A DNA stretch of 64,000 nt from Actinomadura alba (lineage in GTDB: Bacteria > Actinomycetota > Actinomycetes > Streptosporangiales > Streptosporangiaceae): the NCBI RefSeq assembly GCF_014323705.1, contig NZ_JABVEC010000021.1:87060-151059 (forward strand). The letters run 5' to 3'. The notes beneath the pieces are model-generated. The model was given only the letters and a program-made list of their open reading frames with translations, made no database searches and was not told the DNA's origin. Below are positions 18,177-27,117 of this stretch, in pieces. How positions within the stretch are numbered: position 1 is the first letter of the stretch; each line of letters opens with the position of its first letter. Both the position numbers and the translations under genes were made by a program.

Positions 18177-18902
18177 TTTTCGGCACCCGGAGGGGTAAAG
18201 AAGCTGATCTTGGCGATGGCGAGAAACAACCCGCCCTGGGCCATCGCCGAATCCACGGCGAGCTGGCCCGCCTCGGCTACGTGATCGCACCGTCAACGGT
18301 ATCCTGAACGCCGCAGGTATTGATCCGGCGCCGCGCAGGTCCGGGCCGACCTGGCGGCAGCTCCTGTCCGCCCAGGCCCACGCGGTGATGGCCTGTGACT
18401 TCTTCACGGTCGATACTGTCCTGCTCAGATGGATCTACGTCCTGACGTTCATCGAGCACGGCACCCGCAGACTCCATCTCGTAGGGGTGACCACGCAAAC
18501 CGGAGCCTGGGTGATGCAGCAGGCTCGTAATCTCGCGATGGGAGCTCGGTGAGCGGATGGACTCGCTACGGTTCTTGATCCGTGACCGCGACAGCAAATT
18601 TATCTAGCTTTCAGATGCTCACCGCCGATGGCATTACCGCCCTCCAGACCCTGCCGCAGGCTCCCTGGGCGAACGCAATCTGCAAGGATCTGATCGGGAC
18701 CTGCGCCGGGAACTGTTTGACCGGATGCTCATTGTCAACGAGAAGCACCTGACCGCTGTCCTCACCGAGTACGCCGGCCATTACCCGGCCAAGATTCGGT
18801 GACGCGCCACTAGACCAACTCAAGATCCCGCGGCGCGACCGCCTCGGCGCCATCCTCGCACGAACACTCCCAGGTCGCACTACGTGGACGAGGTTTTGGG
18901 CA
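18177..18902 (+). pseudogene. Decayed integrase-core IS
   Basis: Fragments in several frames match the transposase at 27196-28281: VKKLILAMARNNPPW, then ILNAAGIDPAPRRSGPTW, LLSAQAHAVMACDFF, RMDSLRFLIRDRDSKF and LIVNEKHLTAVLTEYAGHY. A right-end motif (TTTTGGGCA) closes it at 18902. Stops and frameshifts are frequent, so it is dead. Confidence 0.7.
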
Positions 18903-19084
18903 CGCACAACGGCGGTAAACCGCTCGCCAGCGGCTTGAGCCGAATATTGACACCCGGTCGATCACCCACCCCCACCTTAAGGATGTCGTCAAACGCCTCC
19001 GCGATCAATAGGTTCGGAGATCACGACGAAGCGTGGCGGGTGCGGAGCGCTCGGCACCCGCCACGTAAGCGAGCCGTTCGCAAT

Positions 19085-19480
19085 CTAGCAGGACGAGGTC
19101 CAGTAGTTTCCGTAGCCAGCGTTAATGGGGTTGTGTACTCTCCAATACGCAAACGGACGGGAGCAGTAGTGGCCCATCTGCGTGACCAGCCAGACCGAAT
19201 TCCCGCCTGAGGTTTCGTTGTAGGAGGAGGAGTCGTCGAGCGTAATGAAGGAGTACTGGGTCTCAGACCAGCGTGGATTGTCGTACCGGAACGACGCCTT
19301 GTTGCCCGTGTCGTAGGTATTCGTCCAGACGCAGTAGTAGCTGCTGGAGCATTCGGCACCGTAGTTGCCAGAGGTGCTGTCGGCGATTGCGGCCGAGCCG
19401 AGGGCAGCCGTAAGGGCGCCGAGTGAGGCGACTATTATGATGGCGGCCTTACTCAGGGCGCGTCCGACTGGCAGAGGCAT
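19085..19480 (-). CDS. Secreted I36-like small protein, paralogue 3
   Basis: 131 residues, exactly the length of its two paralogues at 24401 and 24961. ATG 19480 is chosen because AAAGGA lies 8 bases upstream, as in both paralogues. A Sec signal peptide (MPLPVGRALSK, then a hydrophobic run ending SAAIAD) precedes a mature domain with four cysteines: ECSSSYYC, HYC and the C-terminal C. The pattern CVW...TGNKASFRYDNPRW...DSSSYN...WTSSC resembles the peptidase-inhibitor I36 / beta-gamma-crystallin-like fold. It is transcribed like the exporter genes but is separated from them by IS debris. Confidence 0.75.
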   Translation of the reverse strand: MPLPVGRALSKAAIIIVASLGALTAALGSAAIADSTSGNYGAECSSSYYCVWTNTYDTGNKASFRYDNPRWSETQYSFITLDDSSSYNETSGGNSVWLVTQMGHYCSRPFAYWRVHNPINAGYGNYWTSSC

Positions 19481-19932
19481 GTAGAATTCCTTTCGATTCA
19501 TGCTGGCCCAGTCCCGTGACGAGGTACCGACCATCTGTTGCGGGATTCCGGGCTAACAGTTTTGCATGGTAAATGTATTTTTACACGGCGATTCGTTTCC
19601 TGTAAAGCAGTCTCTCCAGATATCTCCCCCGGTCGAAACTCCTCGCGTCCACCATCAATGAGCGAGGGTGTAAAATTACTCACGCCACCTGGGGGCTACT
19701 ACGGCAAGTAGCTGTTTACGTACTGACTTAACGTGCGCGGTCGCTGTCGAAAGTGAGATTCGTCACAGCACCCTTGTATAAATTCGCGTCTCGGTGCCGG
19801 TGTGCGGGAGAGGCGCGCCGTCCCTGATAGCACAATTAATGTCGAAATTGTCGATCAAAGCTCGTAAGAACTGACCGTTCCCGCCTTGCAGAAAGTTATT
19901 GTGCAAGAGGCGGGTCAGGGTCGAGCGCATTC
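19481..19932. other. AT-rich leader region
   Basis: About 450 bp, clearly richer in A/T than the surroundings, upstream of paralogue 3. It contains GTAAATGTATTTTTAC near 19568, a small inverted repeat that could be promoter or operator sequence. No gene is supported. Confidence 0.4.
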
Positions 19933-20100
19933 TCACATGGTGAGACCGAGGGTGATCAACAGATGGGTGAAGTCGTCGCGCGCCTAGCGGATCCCTTCGG
20001 CGATGTTGGTGAAGCCGAGTAGGCGGAGCGCACCAGTGGCATGGCCGCGCATGACGGCCAGGACAGAGGGAAAGAGCCGGTCTGTATCCGGCAGCGGCCC
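19933..20100 (-). pseudogene. ISAs1/IS4-like transposase C-terminal relic
   Basis: One frame reads PLPDTDRLFPSVLAVMRGHA, then TGALRLLGFTNIAEGIR, a stop, and ARDDFTHLLITLGLTM. Phrases of the type ALRLLGxTNIAxxxR followed by a short LITLGL tail are typical C-termini of ISAs1/IS4-group transposases. The in-frame stop shows decay. Confidence 0.5.
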
Positions 20101-20115
20101 TCACCCTGTCGGTGC

Positions 20116-20371
20116 CTGAAATAGTGTCGCCCTATGCGACATACGAGCATTCGCGGATCAGTCCGCCGAGCCGATCGCGTCGTACGATCTTGATCAGGTT
20201 GTTTGGTGCCTCCGCCGCTGGTTCCGTGGCGTCGCGTGGTCGTTGCTGGAGCGTCCGGTGTGGGAGGTGTCGGTCGTAGTGATCGACATATTCGATTCGG
20301 ACGGTGCGTAGGTGTCGTTCGCTGAGGATGAGGATCTGTCGGCGGCCTCTCACCGACAGTTGGAGATCCAC
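20116..20371 (-). pseudogene. Integrase-core IS, C-terminal relic
   Basis: RRQILILSERHLRTVRIEYV, then DHYDRHLPHRTLQQRP and RRDRLGGLIRE match the last ~80 residues of the transposase at 27196. A degraded right-end motif lies at ~20116. It sits between the MacB-like permease and the ISAs1-like relic, on the minus strand. Confidence 0.6.
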
Positions 20372-20414
20372 TGTTCGGCGATTGCGTTTGCAGGTCGCCG
20401 GTTCCCACCGCGAT

Positions 20415-21755
20415 TCAGCGGCGAAGTGCGTCGATGGGTTCGATGCGGGAGGCGCGCCAGGCGGGGTAGAGACCGGCGAGGAGCCCAGTGACCGTGCCGA
20501 TCAGTGGTGCGGGCAGGACGGTCGCCGGCTCCAGAATCGGAGTCCAGTCCTTGCCGACGGCGGCCGCCACGACGGTCGCAACGCCGATGCTGGTACCGAT
20601 CAGCCCACCGAGCAACCCGAGAGCCGCGGATTCCGAGAGGAACTGCGCGGCGATGTGTCGGCCCCGGGCACCTAGGGAACGACGCAGCCCGATCTCCGCG
20701 GTTCTCTCTAGGACGGCGACGAGTGTCGTGTTGGCGATGCCGACCGCTCCGATGACCAGGCAGATACCGGCGAGTGCGAGGAAGAGTGCGCCGAGGTCAG
20801 TGTTCACCTGCTCTTTGAGTTGCTTGGGGTCGGGTGGGGCGATGATTTTGAACCGGTCCGGATTGTCCGGTCTGATGGCGACAGCGGCCTGCTGTGCGAT
20901 CAGTGGGGCAGCGCCCAACCGGGTCTCGATCAGCACTTTCGGCGGAGAGCCGTCTGCTGCGTCAGCGGCACCCCACAGGGTTGTGGCCGTCGACGATGGG
21001 GTTAGCACGGACAGCAGGGCGTCAGGCTGGCGGTCGACGTCGTCGATGATTCCGATCACCGTAAGTGGCGTGTCACGGATGAAGATCGCCGGCTGCATGT
21101 CCAGCCGGGTTATCCCTAGCCTGTGGGCGGCCGCACGCCCCAGCACGGCGACCCGCTGGTTCCGGCTCTGGTGGAAGGCGTCATACAGCCTTCCGGTGCT
21201 GACCTGGGCGTGGATGGCGCGCAGATAGCCTGGTGACGCGGCGATGACGGTCAGTGGCTCTCCTGCCGTGCGGTCGATCGAGGGTGGCCGGGCAGTGACC
21301 GTCACGCCGCGCCCTTCGCCGCCTCCAAAGCTGGGCTGCCAATAGGTCCCTGCGTTGCGGACCCCGTTCAGTCGCATCAGCCGTTGTTCGGTGTCCGCGG
21401 GAAAGGGGGTGTCAGCGGTGGATGGCTCGGCCGGGGCGTCTTCCACGATGACTTCGGTGGCCGCCAGAGCGGTGAACCGTTTGGAGACCTGACCCGAGGC
21501 GGTGGCGGTCAGGCCGAGCACCGCCACGAACGCCGCCACTCCCAGCAGCGTGCCCAGCACCGTCAGACCCGCCCTGGTGGGGCGTGCGAGGATCGCTGTC
21601 GTCGCCTCGTCCACCATGTCGCGAAATGCCAACCGCGTCGGTTCCACTGGACCCGGGCCGCGGCCGTGCGCGCGGACGTGACTACGTACACGGGCGAGAG
21701 CGAGAGCGAGAGCGAGTTGCTTCGCTTTGGTGGCCCGGTGGGAGCCCTCACACAT
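20415..21755 (-). CDS. MacB-like ABC transporter permease (FtsX domain)
   Basis: 446 residues. GTG 21755 overlaps the end of the ATPase gene, implying coupled translation. TM1 (about 62-84, AGLTVLGTLLGVAAFVAVLG) is followed by a large extracellular MacB_PCD domain and three C-terminal helices of the FtsX fold (LALAGICLVIGAVGIANTTL; then GLLGGLIGTSIGVATVVAAA; then the last). ERTAEIGLRRSLGARGRHI is the typical cytoplasmic coupling loop. MacB-type permeases move substrates from the outer face outward rather than through the membrane. Codons 14-21 (LALALALA) are built from a GCGAGA hexanucleotide repeat at 21694-21716. Confidence 0.85.
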   Translation of the reverse strand: MCEGSHRATKAKQLALALALARVRSHVRAHGRGPGPVEPTRLAFRDMVDEATTAILARPTRAGLTVLGTLLGVAAFVAVLGLTATASGQVSKRFTALAATEVIVEDAPAEPSTADTPFPADTEQRLMRLNGVRNAGTYWQPSFGGGEGRGVTVTARPPSIDRTAGEPLTVIAASPGYLRAIHAQVSTGRLYDAFHQSRNQRVAVLGRAAAHRLGITRLDMQPAIFIRDTPLTVIGIIDDVDRQPDALLSVLTPSSTATTLWGAADAADGSPPKVLIETRLGAAPLIAQQAAVAIRPDNPDRFKIIAPPDPKQLKEQVNTDLGALFLALAGICLVIGAVGIANTTLVAVLERTAEIGLRRSLGARGRHIAAQFLSESAALGLLGGLIGTSIGVATVVAAAVGKDWTPILEPATVLPAPLIGTVTGLLAGLYPAWRASRIEPIDALRR

Positions 21756-22530
21756 CGCCCACCGTCGCCTGAACGGCTTCGGCGGTCAACTGTTCAGGGT
21801 CGGCCTCCCGGAGCACTCCGTCCCGGATGACCACCGCGCGGTCGCCACGTGCCGCCACCCCTGGATCATGGGTGACTACCAGCAACGTGAACCCATCGGC
21901 GTGCAGCTCATCCATGAGCTGTAGCACGGTTGCCGCAGTCGTGGTGTCCAGGTTACCGGTCGGCTCATCGCACAGCAGCAGGCTCGGCCGGTTCACCAGT
22001 GCCCTCGCGATAGCCACCCGCTGCTGCTCTCCACCCGACATCTGTCCGGCGTTGGCCAGCATTCGATGCGACAGCCCGACCCTCTCCAGGATCTCGGCTG
22101 CCATTTTGCGCTTGCGCTTGCGCTTGCGAGAACTTGCGGTGTAGAGCAACGACAGCATCACGTTCTCTACGGCACTGCGGTGGGGCAGCAGGTGGTACGA
22201 CTGGAACACAAAGCCGATCCGACGTCCGCGCAACGCCGTACGATCCCGCTCGTTCAACGCCGCGGTGTCGATCCCGTCCAACCGGTAGACACCCTCACTG
22301 GGCCGATCGAGCAGACCCGCCACATTCAAGAAGGTGGACTTGCCCGATCCGGACGGTCCCACCACCGTGACGTACTCACCGCGCCGGATCATCAGGTCCG
22401 CCGGGCGCAGCGCAATCACGGGCGGCGGCCCAGAATAAGTACGGCCGACCCTACAGAACTCGATGACAGGCGTATTCCCCGCAGCAGAGCTGATATGAAG
22501 CGCCTCGGCCCCGGTTTCGGGGATGCTCAC
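21748..22530 (-). CDS. ABC transporter ATP-binding protein (MacB/LolD type)
   Basis: 260 residues, GTG 22530 overlapping the adaptor stop. Walker A GPSGSGKS, Q-loop FVFQSYHLLPH, signature MSGGEQQRVAIARAL, Walker B LLLCDEP and switch VVTHD are all intact. Between Q-loop and signature the helical domain carries RKRKRKRK, encoded by four CTTGCG-type hexamers (22106-22128). This insertion is unusual for the family and could vary by repeat slippage. It energises the permease encoded immediately downstream. Confidence 0.9.
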   Translation of the reverse strand: MSIPETGAEALHISSAAGNTPVIEFCRVGRTYSGPPPVIALRPADLMIRRGEYVTVVGPSGSGKSTFLNVAGLLDRPSEGVYRLDGIDTAALNERDRTALRGRRIGFVFQSYHLLPHRSAVENVMLSLLYTASSRKRKRKRKMAAEILERVGLSHRMLANAGQMSGGEQQRVAIARALVNRPSLLLCDEPTGNLDTTTAATVLQLMDELHADGFTLLVVTHDPGVAARGDRAVVIRDGVLREADPEQLTAEAVQATVGDV

Positions 22531-23840
22531 TCCCCCACCACCACAAGGTCGTTCTGCGCAAGCTCAGCGGACTCCACCTCGACAAAGCCACCGGCAGTAG
22601 CGCCGATCCGCACCGTCACCCGCCGCTGCTTCCCACCCGGCAGCAGCTCGATCACCTGTGTTGATCCGTCGGCGCTGGCGTAGACGGCCGACGACGGCAC
22701 GGCCAGCACCGCACCGGACGTACTCGCCGCCTCGATCGTCAACCGCACGTCCTGCGCCGCGAGCTTCTCAGGAAGCTGCTTGACACCTGTCACGAGGATC
22801 GGATGACCCGGTTCACTCGCAGGCTCCTGGCCTTCCCCAGAACCGGCCTCCCCCTCGCCGCCCTCTGGCGGACCACCATCGAGAGCGCCGATCGACCCCA
22901 CCCGCCCCCGTACTTCCAGCTCCAGCTCCTCCGAAAAGATCCGCACCTGGTCGCCGACATCCACCAGCTTGCGGTCTGGTGGTGACAACGACCCGCGGAC
23001 CACCAGATCACCCTCCGCCAGAGTGAGCAAGGTCCCCTTGACTTCCCTGCCCAGCGCCGCCTTCACTGACGTCACCCGAGCCGGGAACTTGGGCACGAAG
23101 AACACCTCACCAGCCTTCACGAAGATGCTCCGTGCACCGCTCGAAGAAGCATCACCTGTAGAGGGCCCTCCGGCAGAGTCATCGGATCCGGATCCGGATC
23201 CGGGGGAGGCGGAGGGCCCGGTCGCCGTCGGCGGGTCATAGCCCCGATCGCCGTACAACCGCTTCGCTGCGGCCTGCGTGGAGGACCCGAAGACCCCCGG
23301 ACGGTCGCCGACCGAATAGCCCAGGTTCCGCAACGCCGCCTGCAACTGCAGGACATCCGGCCCTTTCGCACCCGGACGCATGTCACGGTAAATCGGGATT
23401 CTGCCGTACATTGCGATCATCGGACGGCCTGAAACCTCCGCCACGACCTGTCCGGCCCTGATCCGCTGGCTCTTCCTCACGACCGACCGCGTCACGACCG
23501 ACTTGCCCTCAGCAGGAGCCGGAACCGACACCCCGATCTCCTTGCCCGGCGCCACCGACCCCCGCAATACCACTGTTTGCTTCAACACCCGCTTCTCCAC
23601 CGGGGCCGAGATCACCGAAGCCTTCGGGGGAGCCGCCTCAGCCGCGACCTGCTGCGGCGACTTCACCCACACCGACGCGCCCAAACCCGCACACGACAAC
23701 ACCACGGCACTGACCACGACCCCGATCAGCATGCGACGACGATTCAATGTCGCGTCAACCGCAGATGCCTCCGGTTGCCCGTCATCATGCTGCGACGGCT
23801 CCGGCATCGGGCCGACGGAATCCGGCCGGTCCTGACTCAT
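22527..23840 (-). CDS. Membrane-fusion (HlyD/RND-type) adaptor with peptidoglycan-binding domain
   Basis: 437 residues. A cytoplasmic N-tail, one TM helix (about 35-58, MLIGVVVSAVVLSCAGLGAS), then a beta-barrel/lipoyl-like adaptor. Inserted at ~150-195 is a PG_binding_1 motif (GPDVLQLQAALRNLGYSVGD). A Gly/Ser linker at ~205-235 follows. This triplet (adaptor, ATPase, permease) is a known actinobacterial exporter arrangement, in which the adaptor spans the wall-facing side. Genes overlap by 4 and 8 bp, so they form one operon. Confidence 0.85.
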   Translation of the reverse strand: MSQDRPDSVGPMPEPSQHDDGQPEASAVDATLNRRRMLIGVVVSAVVLSCAGLGASVWVKSPQQVAAEAAPPKASVISAPVEKRVLKQTVVLRGSVAPGKEIGVSVPAPAEGKSVVTRSVVRKSQRIRAGQVVAEVSGRPMIAMYGRIPIYRDMRPGAKGPDVLQLQAALRNLGYSVGDRPGVFGSSTQAAAKRLYGDRGYDPPTATGPSASPGSGSGSDDSAGGPSTGDASSSGARSIFVKAGEVFFVPKFPARVTSVKAALGREVKGTLLTLAEGDLVVRGSLSPPDRKLVDVGDQVRIFSEELELEVRGRVGSIGALDGGPPEGGEGEAGSGEGQEPASEPGHPILVTGVKQLPEKLAAQDVRLTIEAASTSGAVLAVPSSAVYASADGSTQVIELLPGGKQRRVTVRIGATAGGFVEVESAELAQNDLVVVGE

Positions 23841-24400
23841 GAACCCGACTCCGGATACTTCACCTGCGGATCAGGGGACGAGGTACACAAGGTTTCTCCC
23901 GAAGTCGTTCGCGTGGCCAGCCTCGTCGCGTTCTCGATGGATTTTCCACGTCTACGCAACAACCTTGCGTTCTCCTCAGCCGGAGACTGCTGCTCAGCGA
24001 CGAGGATTCCAGCCTCCGAGCAACACACCGATCGGAACTATACCGTGAAAATTGAAGCGGATTAGACAACTACGCACTAACAAAGATCGGGTTGGCTAGA
24101 AAGATCGGGTCGGCTAGTAAGTGCACACCAGAAACCTCGCGCCGTGATTACCCTGTTCAGGCGCCACAACAACTTGCCTATCGCACGCGACAGTCTCCCC
24201 ACCTGCCGACCGGCTTGCTCGCGCATGCCGGGCCAGACGGAGAAGCCGTCGCATGTCCTCACAGTCAAGCCCTGCGGCGGCTACCCACGGCGGATGCACA
24301 GGTGTCGACAGCTCACCTTTGCGCACCGCACCGGCCGAATAATCTCCATTGCCTGTCGTAACAGGCTGACCACTCTGGGTCGCCGCGGGCCGGGAGAGCC
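23841..24400. other. Leader of the exporter operon
   Basis: 560 bp between the I36-like paralogue 1 stop and the adaptor start. It contains the 18-bp tandem repeat at 24082-24117 and no supported gene. GC content is lower than in flanking genes. Confidence 0.45.
24082..24117 (-). repeat. Two 18-bp tandem repeats
   Basis: AAAGATCGGGTYGGCTAG occurs twice, head to tail, with one difference, ~240 bp upstream of the adaptor start. The position suits a regulatory site for the exporter operon; function is not known. Confidence 0.5.
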
Positions 24401-24796
24401 TCAGCAGGCGGTGACCCAGTCGTTCCCGATGCCCGCGTCATTGGGGTTGTGCAGACTCCAATAGGCGAAAGGACGCGAGCAGTAAGGCCCGTACTCGGTC
24501 ATGAGCAAGACCGCGTTGTTACCTGCGGTGTCGTTGTAGGACGACGAGTCGTTGTGCACCATCCAATAATAGGCCGTCGTGCTCCAGTTGGGGTTGTCGT
24601 ACTTGAACGAGGCCTTGTTCCCGGTGTCGTAAGCTGCGATCCAGACGCAGTAGTAGCTGGTGGAGCACTCGGCGGCCGCGCTGTTCCTATCGGCACTGGC
24701 GCTCGGTGCGATCGCAACTGCGGCTGCGCCGGCGGCGGCCACGGCTGCGGACGTCACCGCGACCTTCCGCAGGACGCTCAGGGGAAGTTTGGACAT
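24401..24796 (-). CDS. Secreted I36-like small protein, paralogue 1
   Basis: 131 residues. ATG 24796 follows AAAGGA at 8 bases. Signal peptide residues 1-35 (MSKLPLSVLRK...PSASA), with cleavage expected before D36. Four cysteines (C44, C50, the YCSRP cysteine and the terminal C) suggest two disulfides. The fold is read as I36 / beta-gamma-crystallin-like: YYCVW, TGNKASFKYDNPNW, DSSSYNDTAGNN, FAYWSLHNPN. Such proteins may inhibit proteases or act on competitors; the activity here is unknown. Signal peptide and leader are identical to those of paralogue 2, but residues 53-63 differ sharply. Confidence 0.8.
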   Translation of the reverse strand: MSKLPLSVLRKVAVTSAAVAAAGAAAVAIAPSASADRNSAAAECSTSYYCVWIAAYDTGNKASFKYDNPNWSTTAYYWMVHNDSSSYNDTAGNNAVLLMTEYGPYCSRPFAYWSLHNPNDAGIGNDWVTAC

Positions 24797-24821
24797 GTAG
24801 ACTTCCTTTCGCTTCGCGCTG

Positions 24822-24868
24822 GCCCGGTCCGCCGACAATGCTGGCGAGCGTTCTACGGCGGACCGGGC
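24822..24868 (-). promoter_or_regulatory. Leader or terminator hairpin between paralogues
   Basis: Perfect 13-bp stem (24822-24834 with 24856-24868; arm GCCCGGTCCGCCG), 21-base loop. In the copy upstream of paralogue 2 one arm is mutated (GACCCAATCTGCCG), destroying the stem. It may terminate part of the transcript from paralogue 2 or regulate paralogue 1. Confidence 0.5.
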
Positions 24869-24960
24869 TAGAACTCCATTTACGGTTGGGCTGCAGGTGC
24901 GGTCATCACCTGGTCGCACAGTCGGCTGACCACTCTAGGTCGCCGCGGGCAGGGAGAGCC

Positions 24961-25356
24961 TCAGCAGGAGGCTACCCAGTCGTTCCCGTAGCCCGCGCCG
25001 TCGGGGTTGTGCTGGCTCCAGTAGGCGAAGGGACGCGAGCAGTAGGCGCCGAACTCGGTCAGGAGCCAGACCGAATTGTTTCCCGCGGTGTCGTTGTAGG
25101 ACGACGAGTCGATGTGCACCATCCAATAATTGGCCGTCGTGCCCCAGTGAGGGTTGTCGTACTTGAACGGGGCCATGGACCCACTGTCCGAAGGACCGGC
25201 CCAGACGCAGTAGTAGCTGGTGGAGCACTCGGCGGCCGCGCTGTTCCTATCGGCACTGGCGCTCGGTGCGATCGCAACTGCGGCTGCGCCGGCGGCGGCC
25301 ACGGCTGCGGACGTCACCGCGACCTTCCGCAGGACGCTCAGGGGAAGTTTGGACAT
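24961..25356 (-). CDS. Secreted I36-like small protein, paralogue 2
   Basis: 131 residues, ATG 25356, with the same ribosome site and an identical signal peptide to paralogue 1. The four cysteines are conserved. The variable segment reads AGPSDSGSMAP in place of IAAYDTGNKAS (8 of 11 residues changed), and the rest of the mature domain is close (DSSSYNDTAGNNSVW, FAYWSQHNPDG, NDWVASC). As the first of the two tandem copies in the transcription direction, it follows the lipoprotein gene by 261 bp. Confidence 0.8.
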   Translation of the reverse strand: MSKLPLSVLRKVAVTSAAVAAAGAAAVAIAPSASADRNSAAAECSTSYYCVWAGPSDSGSMAPFKYDNPHWGTTANYWMVHIDSSSYNDTAGNNSVWLLTEFGAYCSRPFAYWSQHNPDGAGYGNDWVASC

Positions 25357-25617
25357 GTAGACTTCCTTTCGCTTCGCGCTGACCCAATCTGCCGACAATG
25401 CTGGCGAGCGTTCTACGGCGGACCGGGCTAGAACTTCATTTACGGCTCAATTATTGATGGCCCAAAGTGTTATGTCAATTAAAAAAGCGTGGTGGCCAGA
25501 AATGGCCAGTGGATGAAGACATTACTTGGCTGTGTGGCCAGGTGATGACCGCACCTGCGGCCCAGGAAGTCAACTCAACCGCCTTCCGGGCCAAGCGGTC
25601 GCGAGGGCAGGTGAAGT

Positions 25618-26574
25618 TCAGGAGTTGCGTAGTACGCTATGGGCCCGCTTAAGAGCCTCCATGCGCAGGGTTCGATAAGCGATGATCTGGCCTTCCCGAT
25701 CTGCTATCACTTTTGCCTGATGCGAATCCCATACGTTGCGCATGGTGCTAGTGAATCCCACCTGCTTGTCACATTCAGCGGCAGCCACGGCGAGCTTGAT
25801 TTCCTTATCCTTGCTCCCACGCTCCGCCAGCTTGAACCCCTCCGATTGAGCGTCTCGCGGGTGCTTGTACCGGTACCCTTTGGTTGCCATGCACTTAGGC
25901 CAGTCATCCTCTACCCTGCGGGTTTGCTGATCTTGGGCGACCAGCGCCCCGACCGGGCCAGCAAGCATGTCGATCGTGCCCTGAGCTTGATACCACTTGT
26001 TCAAATCGCCATACAGCTGTTTCTGTATATCCCCATAACAGCCGCCTGCCGGGCGCTCACCCTCACCGCTGCCAGGCACGCTCACTTTGACCGTCTTGTC
26101 GCCCTTTATCGCCAGATCCCACTTCTGCTGCTCTGTCGGCGAAAGCGTCTTCAAGTAGGCGCCGTTAAGGTCGGGAGGCGTAGACTTCTGACGTGCCTGA
26201 AAGTCTTGAAAATTGTAACCGGTCCGCCGTGCTCGCTGGACATCATCGCCGGGCTCTACTGTGTTCCATCGCCCAAATGAGTCCCATTTGGGCTCTGAAT
26301 CCGGAATTGGGCTAGCGATGTACTTCTGCCCCTTGGCTTTCATGCATTGGGTCATGAGCTGCTCTTCTGCTTGGCGTAGGACCTTGGCCTCTTGCCACGA
26401 CCCGCGAACGCTGGCTAGGGAGAGCTTGGCATTACCTTCACCCTTGCCTTCTGCATCAGAAGAGTCTCCGCCGCACGCAGACACCAGACTTCCAGAGAGA
26501 GATATCGCAACTGCGGCGACAAAGCACTTGATGGATTGGTTCATGTGAAAGGTTCCAGGAATGCGAGATGCCAT
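25618..26574 (-). CDS. Lipoprotein with repeated CMxxKGYxY-type motif
   Basis: 318 residues. ATG 26574 has GGAGAGAG upstream; ATG 26544 is an alternative with a weaker site. A signal sequence ends in the lipobox LVSA-C, followed by an acidic GGDSSDAEGKGEG linker. Two similar segments, QCMKAKGQKYIASPIPD and KCMATKGYRYKHPRDA, may be internal repeats. Helical and highly charged otherwise. No family was recognised. It heads the minus-strand gene series that leads through the I36-like proteins to the exporter, so a joint role at the cell surface is plausible. Confidence 0.65.
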   Translation of the reverse strand: MASRIPGTFHMNQSIKCFVAAVAISLSGSLVSACGGDSSDAEGKGEGNAKLSLASVRGSWQEAKVLRQAEEQLMTQCMKAKGQKYIASPIPDSEPKWDSFGRWNTVEPGDDVQRARRTGYNFQDFQARQKSTPPDLNGAYLKTLSPTEQQKWDLAIKGDKTVKVSVPGSGEGERPAGGCYGDIQKQLYGDLNKWYQAQGTIDMLAGPVGALVAQDQQTRRVEDDWPKCMATKGYRYKHPRDAQSEGFKLAERGSKDKEIKLAVAAAECDKQVGFTSTMRNVWDSHQAKVIADREGQIIAYRTLRMEALKRAHSVLRNS

Positions 26575-27117
26575 TGATACACTCTCTCCAGACCTATAGA
26601 CCACAGGCGGACTGAACACCGCGCGTACGACGACGCTGATATCGGCTAGCGTGGCCACCGCCAGCACCACTGGATGTATTACGTCGGGCAATCACCGCTG
26701 AAGCCGAATCGGCTATCAGAACCTCCGGTTCGACGCAGTAGCGAGGACCGGTCATTGGCATCAGTGATCCACGCAACCAGAAGTCCCCTTATTAAGTGGT
26801 TTCAGTACTCCGACACTGCCCGACCATGCCGACGAAACTCGCAAATTTTACCACAAGTGGATCCTGGGAGTTAAGTCGTGTTCAACGCAAGCTGATCATG
26901 CCATGTGTGCGCACAGACAGCAACATCACCAAACCTTCCTTATTGGTGAAGTCGATGGATTCGTGGATGCAAACCAGACTGCCAAGGTCCGGCGACCAGG
27001 AGAGATGCAAGTGGGCTGCACGCCATGCGAAACGCATCAGAAGCCCTTCAATTATTGGAGTTGCAATTTAGGTCATACGGCCAATAAGGATGTTGCGGAA
27101 GTCCTTAATCTTGCGTG
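26575..27117. other. AT-richer region, uncertain small ORF
   Basis: About 540 bp, markedly less GC-rich than the rest of the window, consistent with foreign origin. A plus-strand frame from ATG 26903 continues into the IS and includes GEMQVGCTPCETHQKPFNYW and DVAEVLNLACAARKLG. It has no ribosome site or recognisable family and may be part of a gene cut by the IS. Confidence 0.35.

Larger units (their letters stand above)
24364..25460. repeat. Tandem duplication of a 560-bp gene unit
   Basis: Copies 24364-24900 and 24924-25460 are offset by exactly 560 bp and each contains a complete I36-like gene with leader. About 170 bp around the start and signal peptide are identical, while the mature-domain part has diverged. 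Confidence 0.85.

Noticed and set aside
19085..25356. The small secreted proteins as lantibiotic or other RiPP precursors
   Set aside because: They have a Sec signal peptide and a 95-residue mature domain with four conserved cysteines, and no LanB/LanM or other modification enzyme is nearby.
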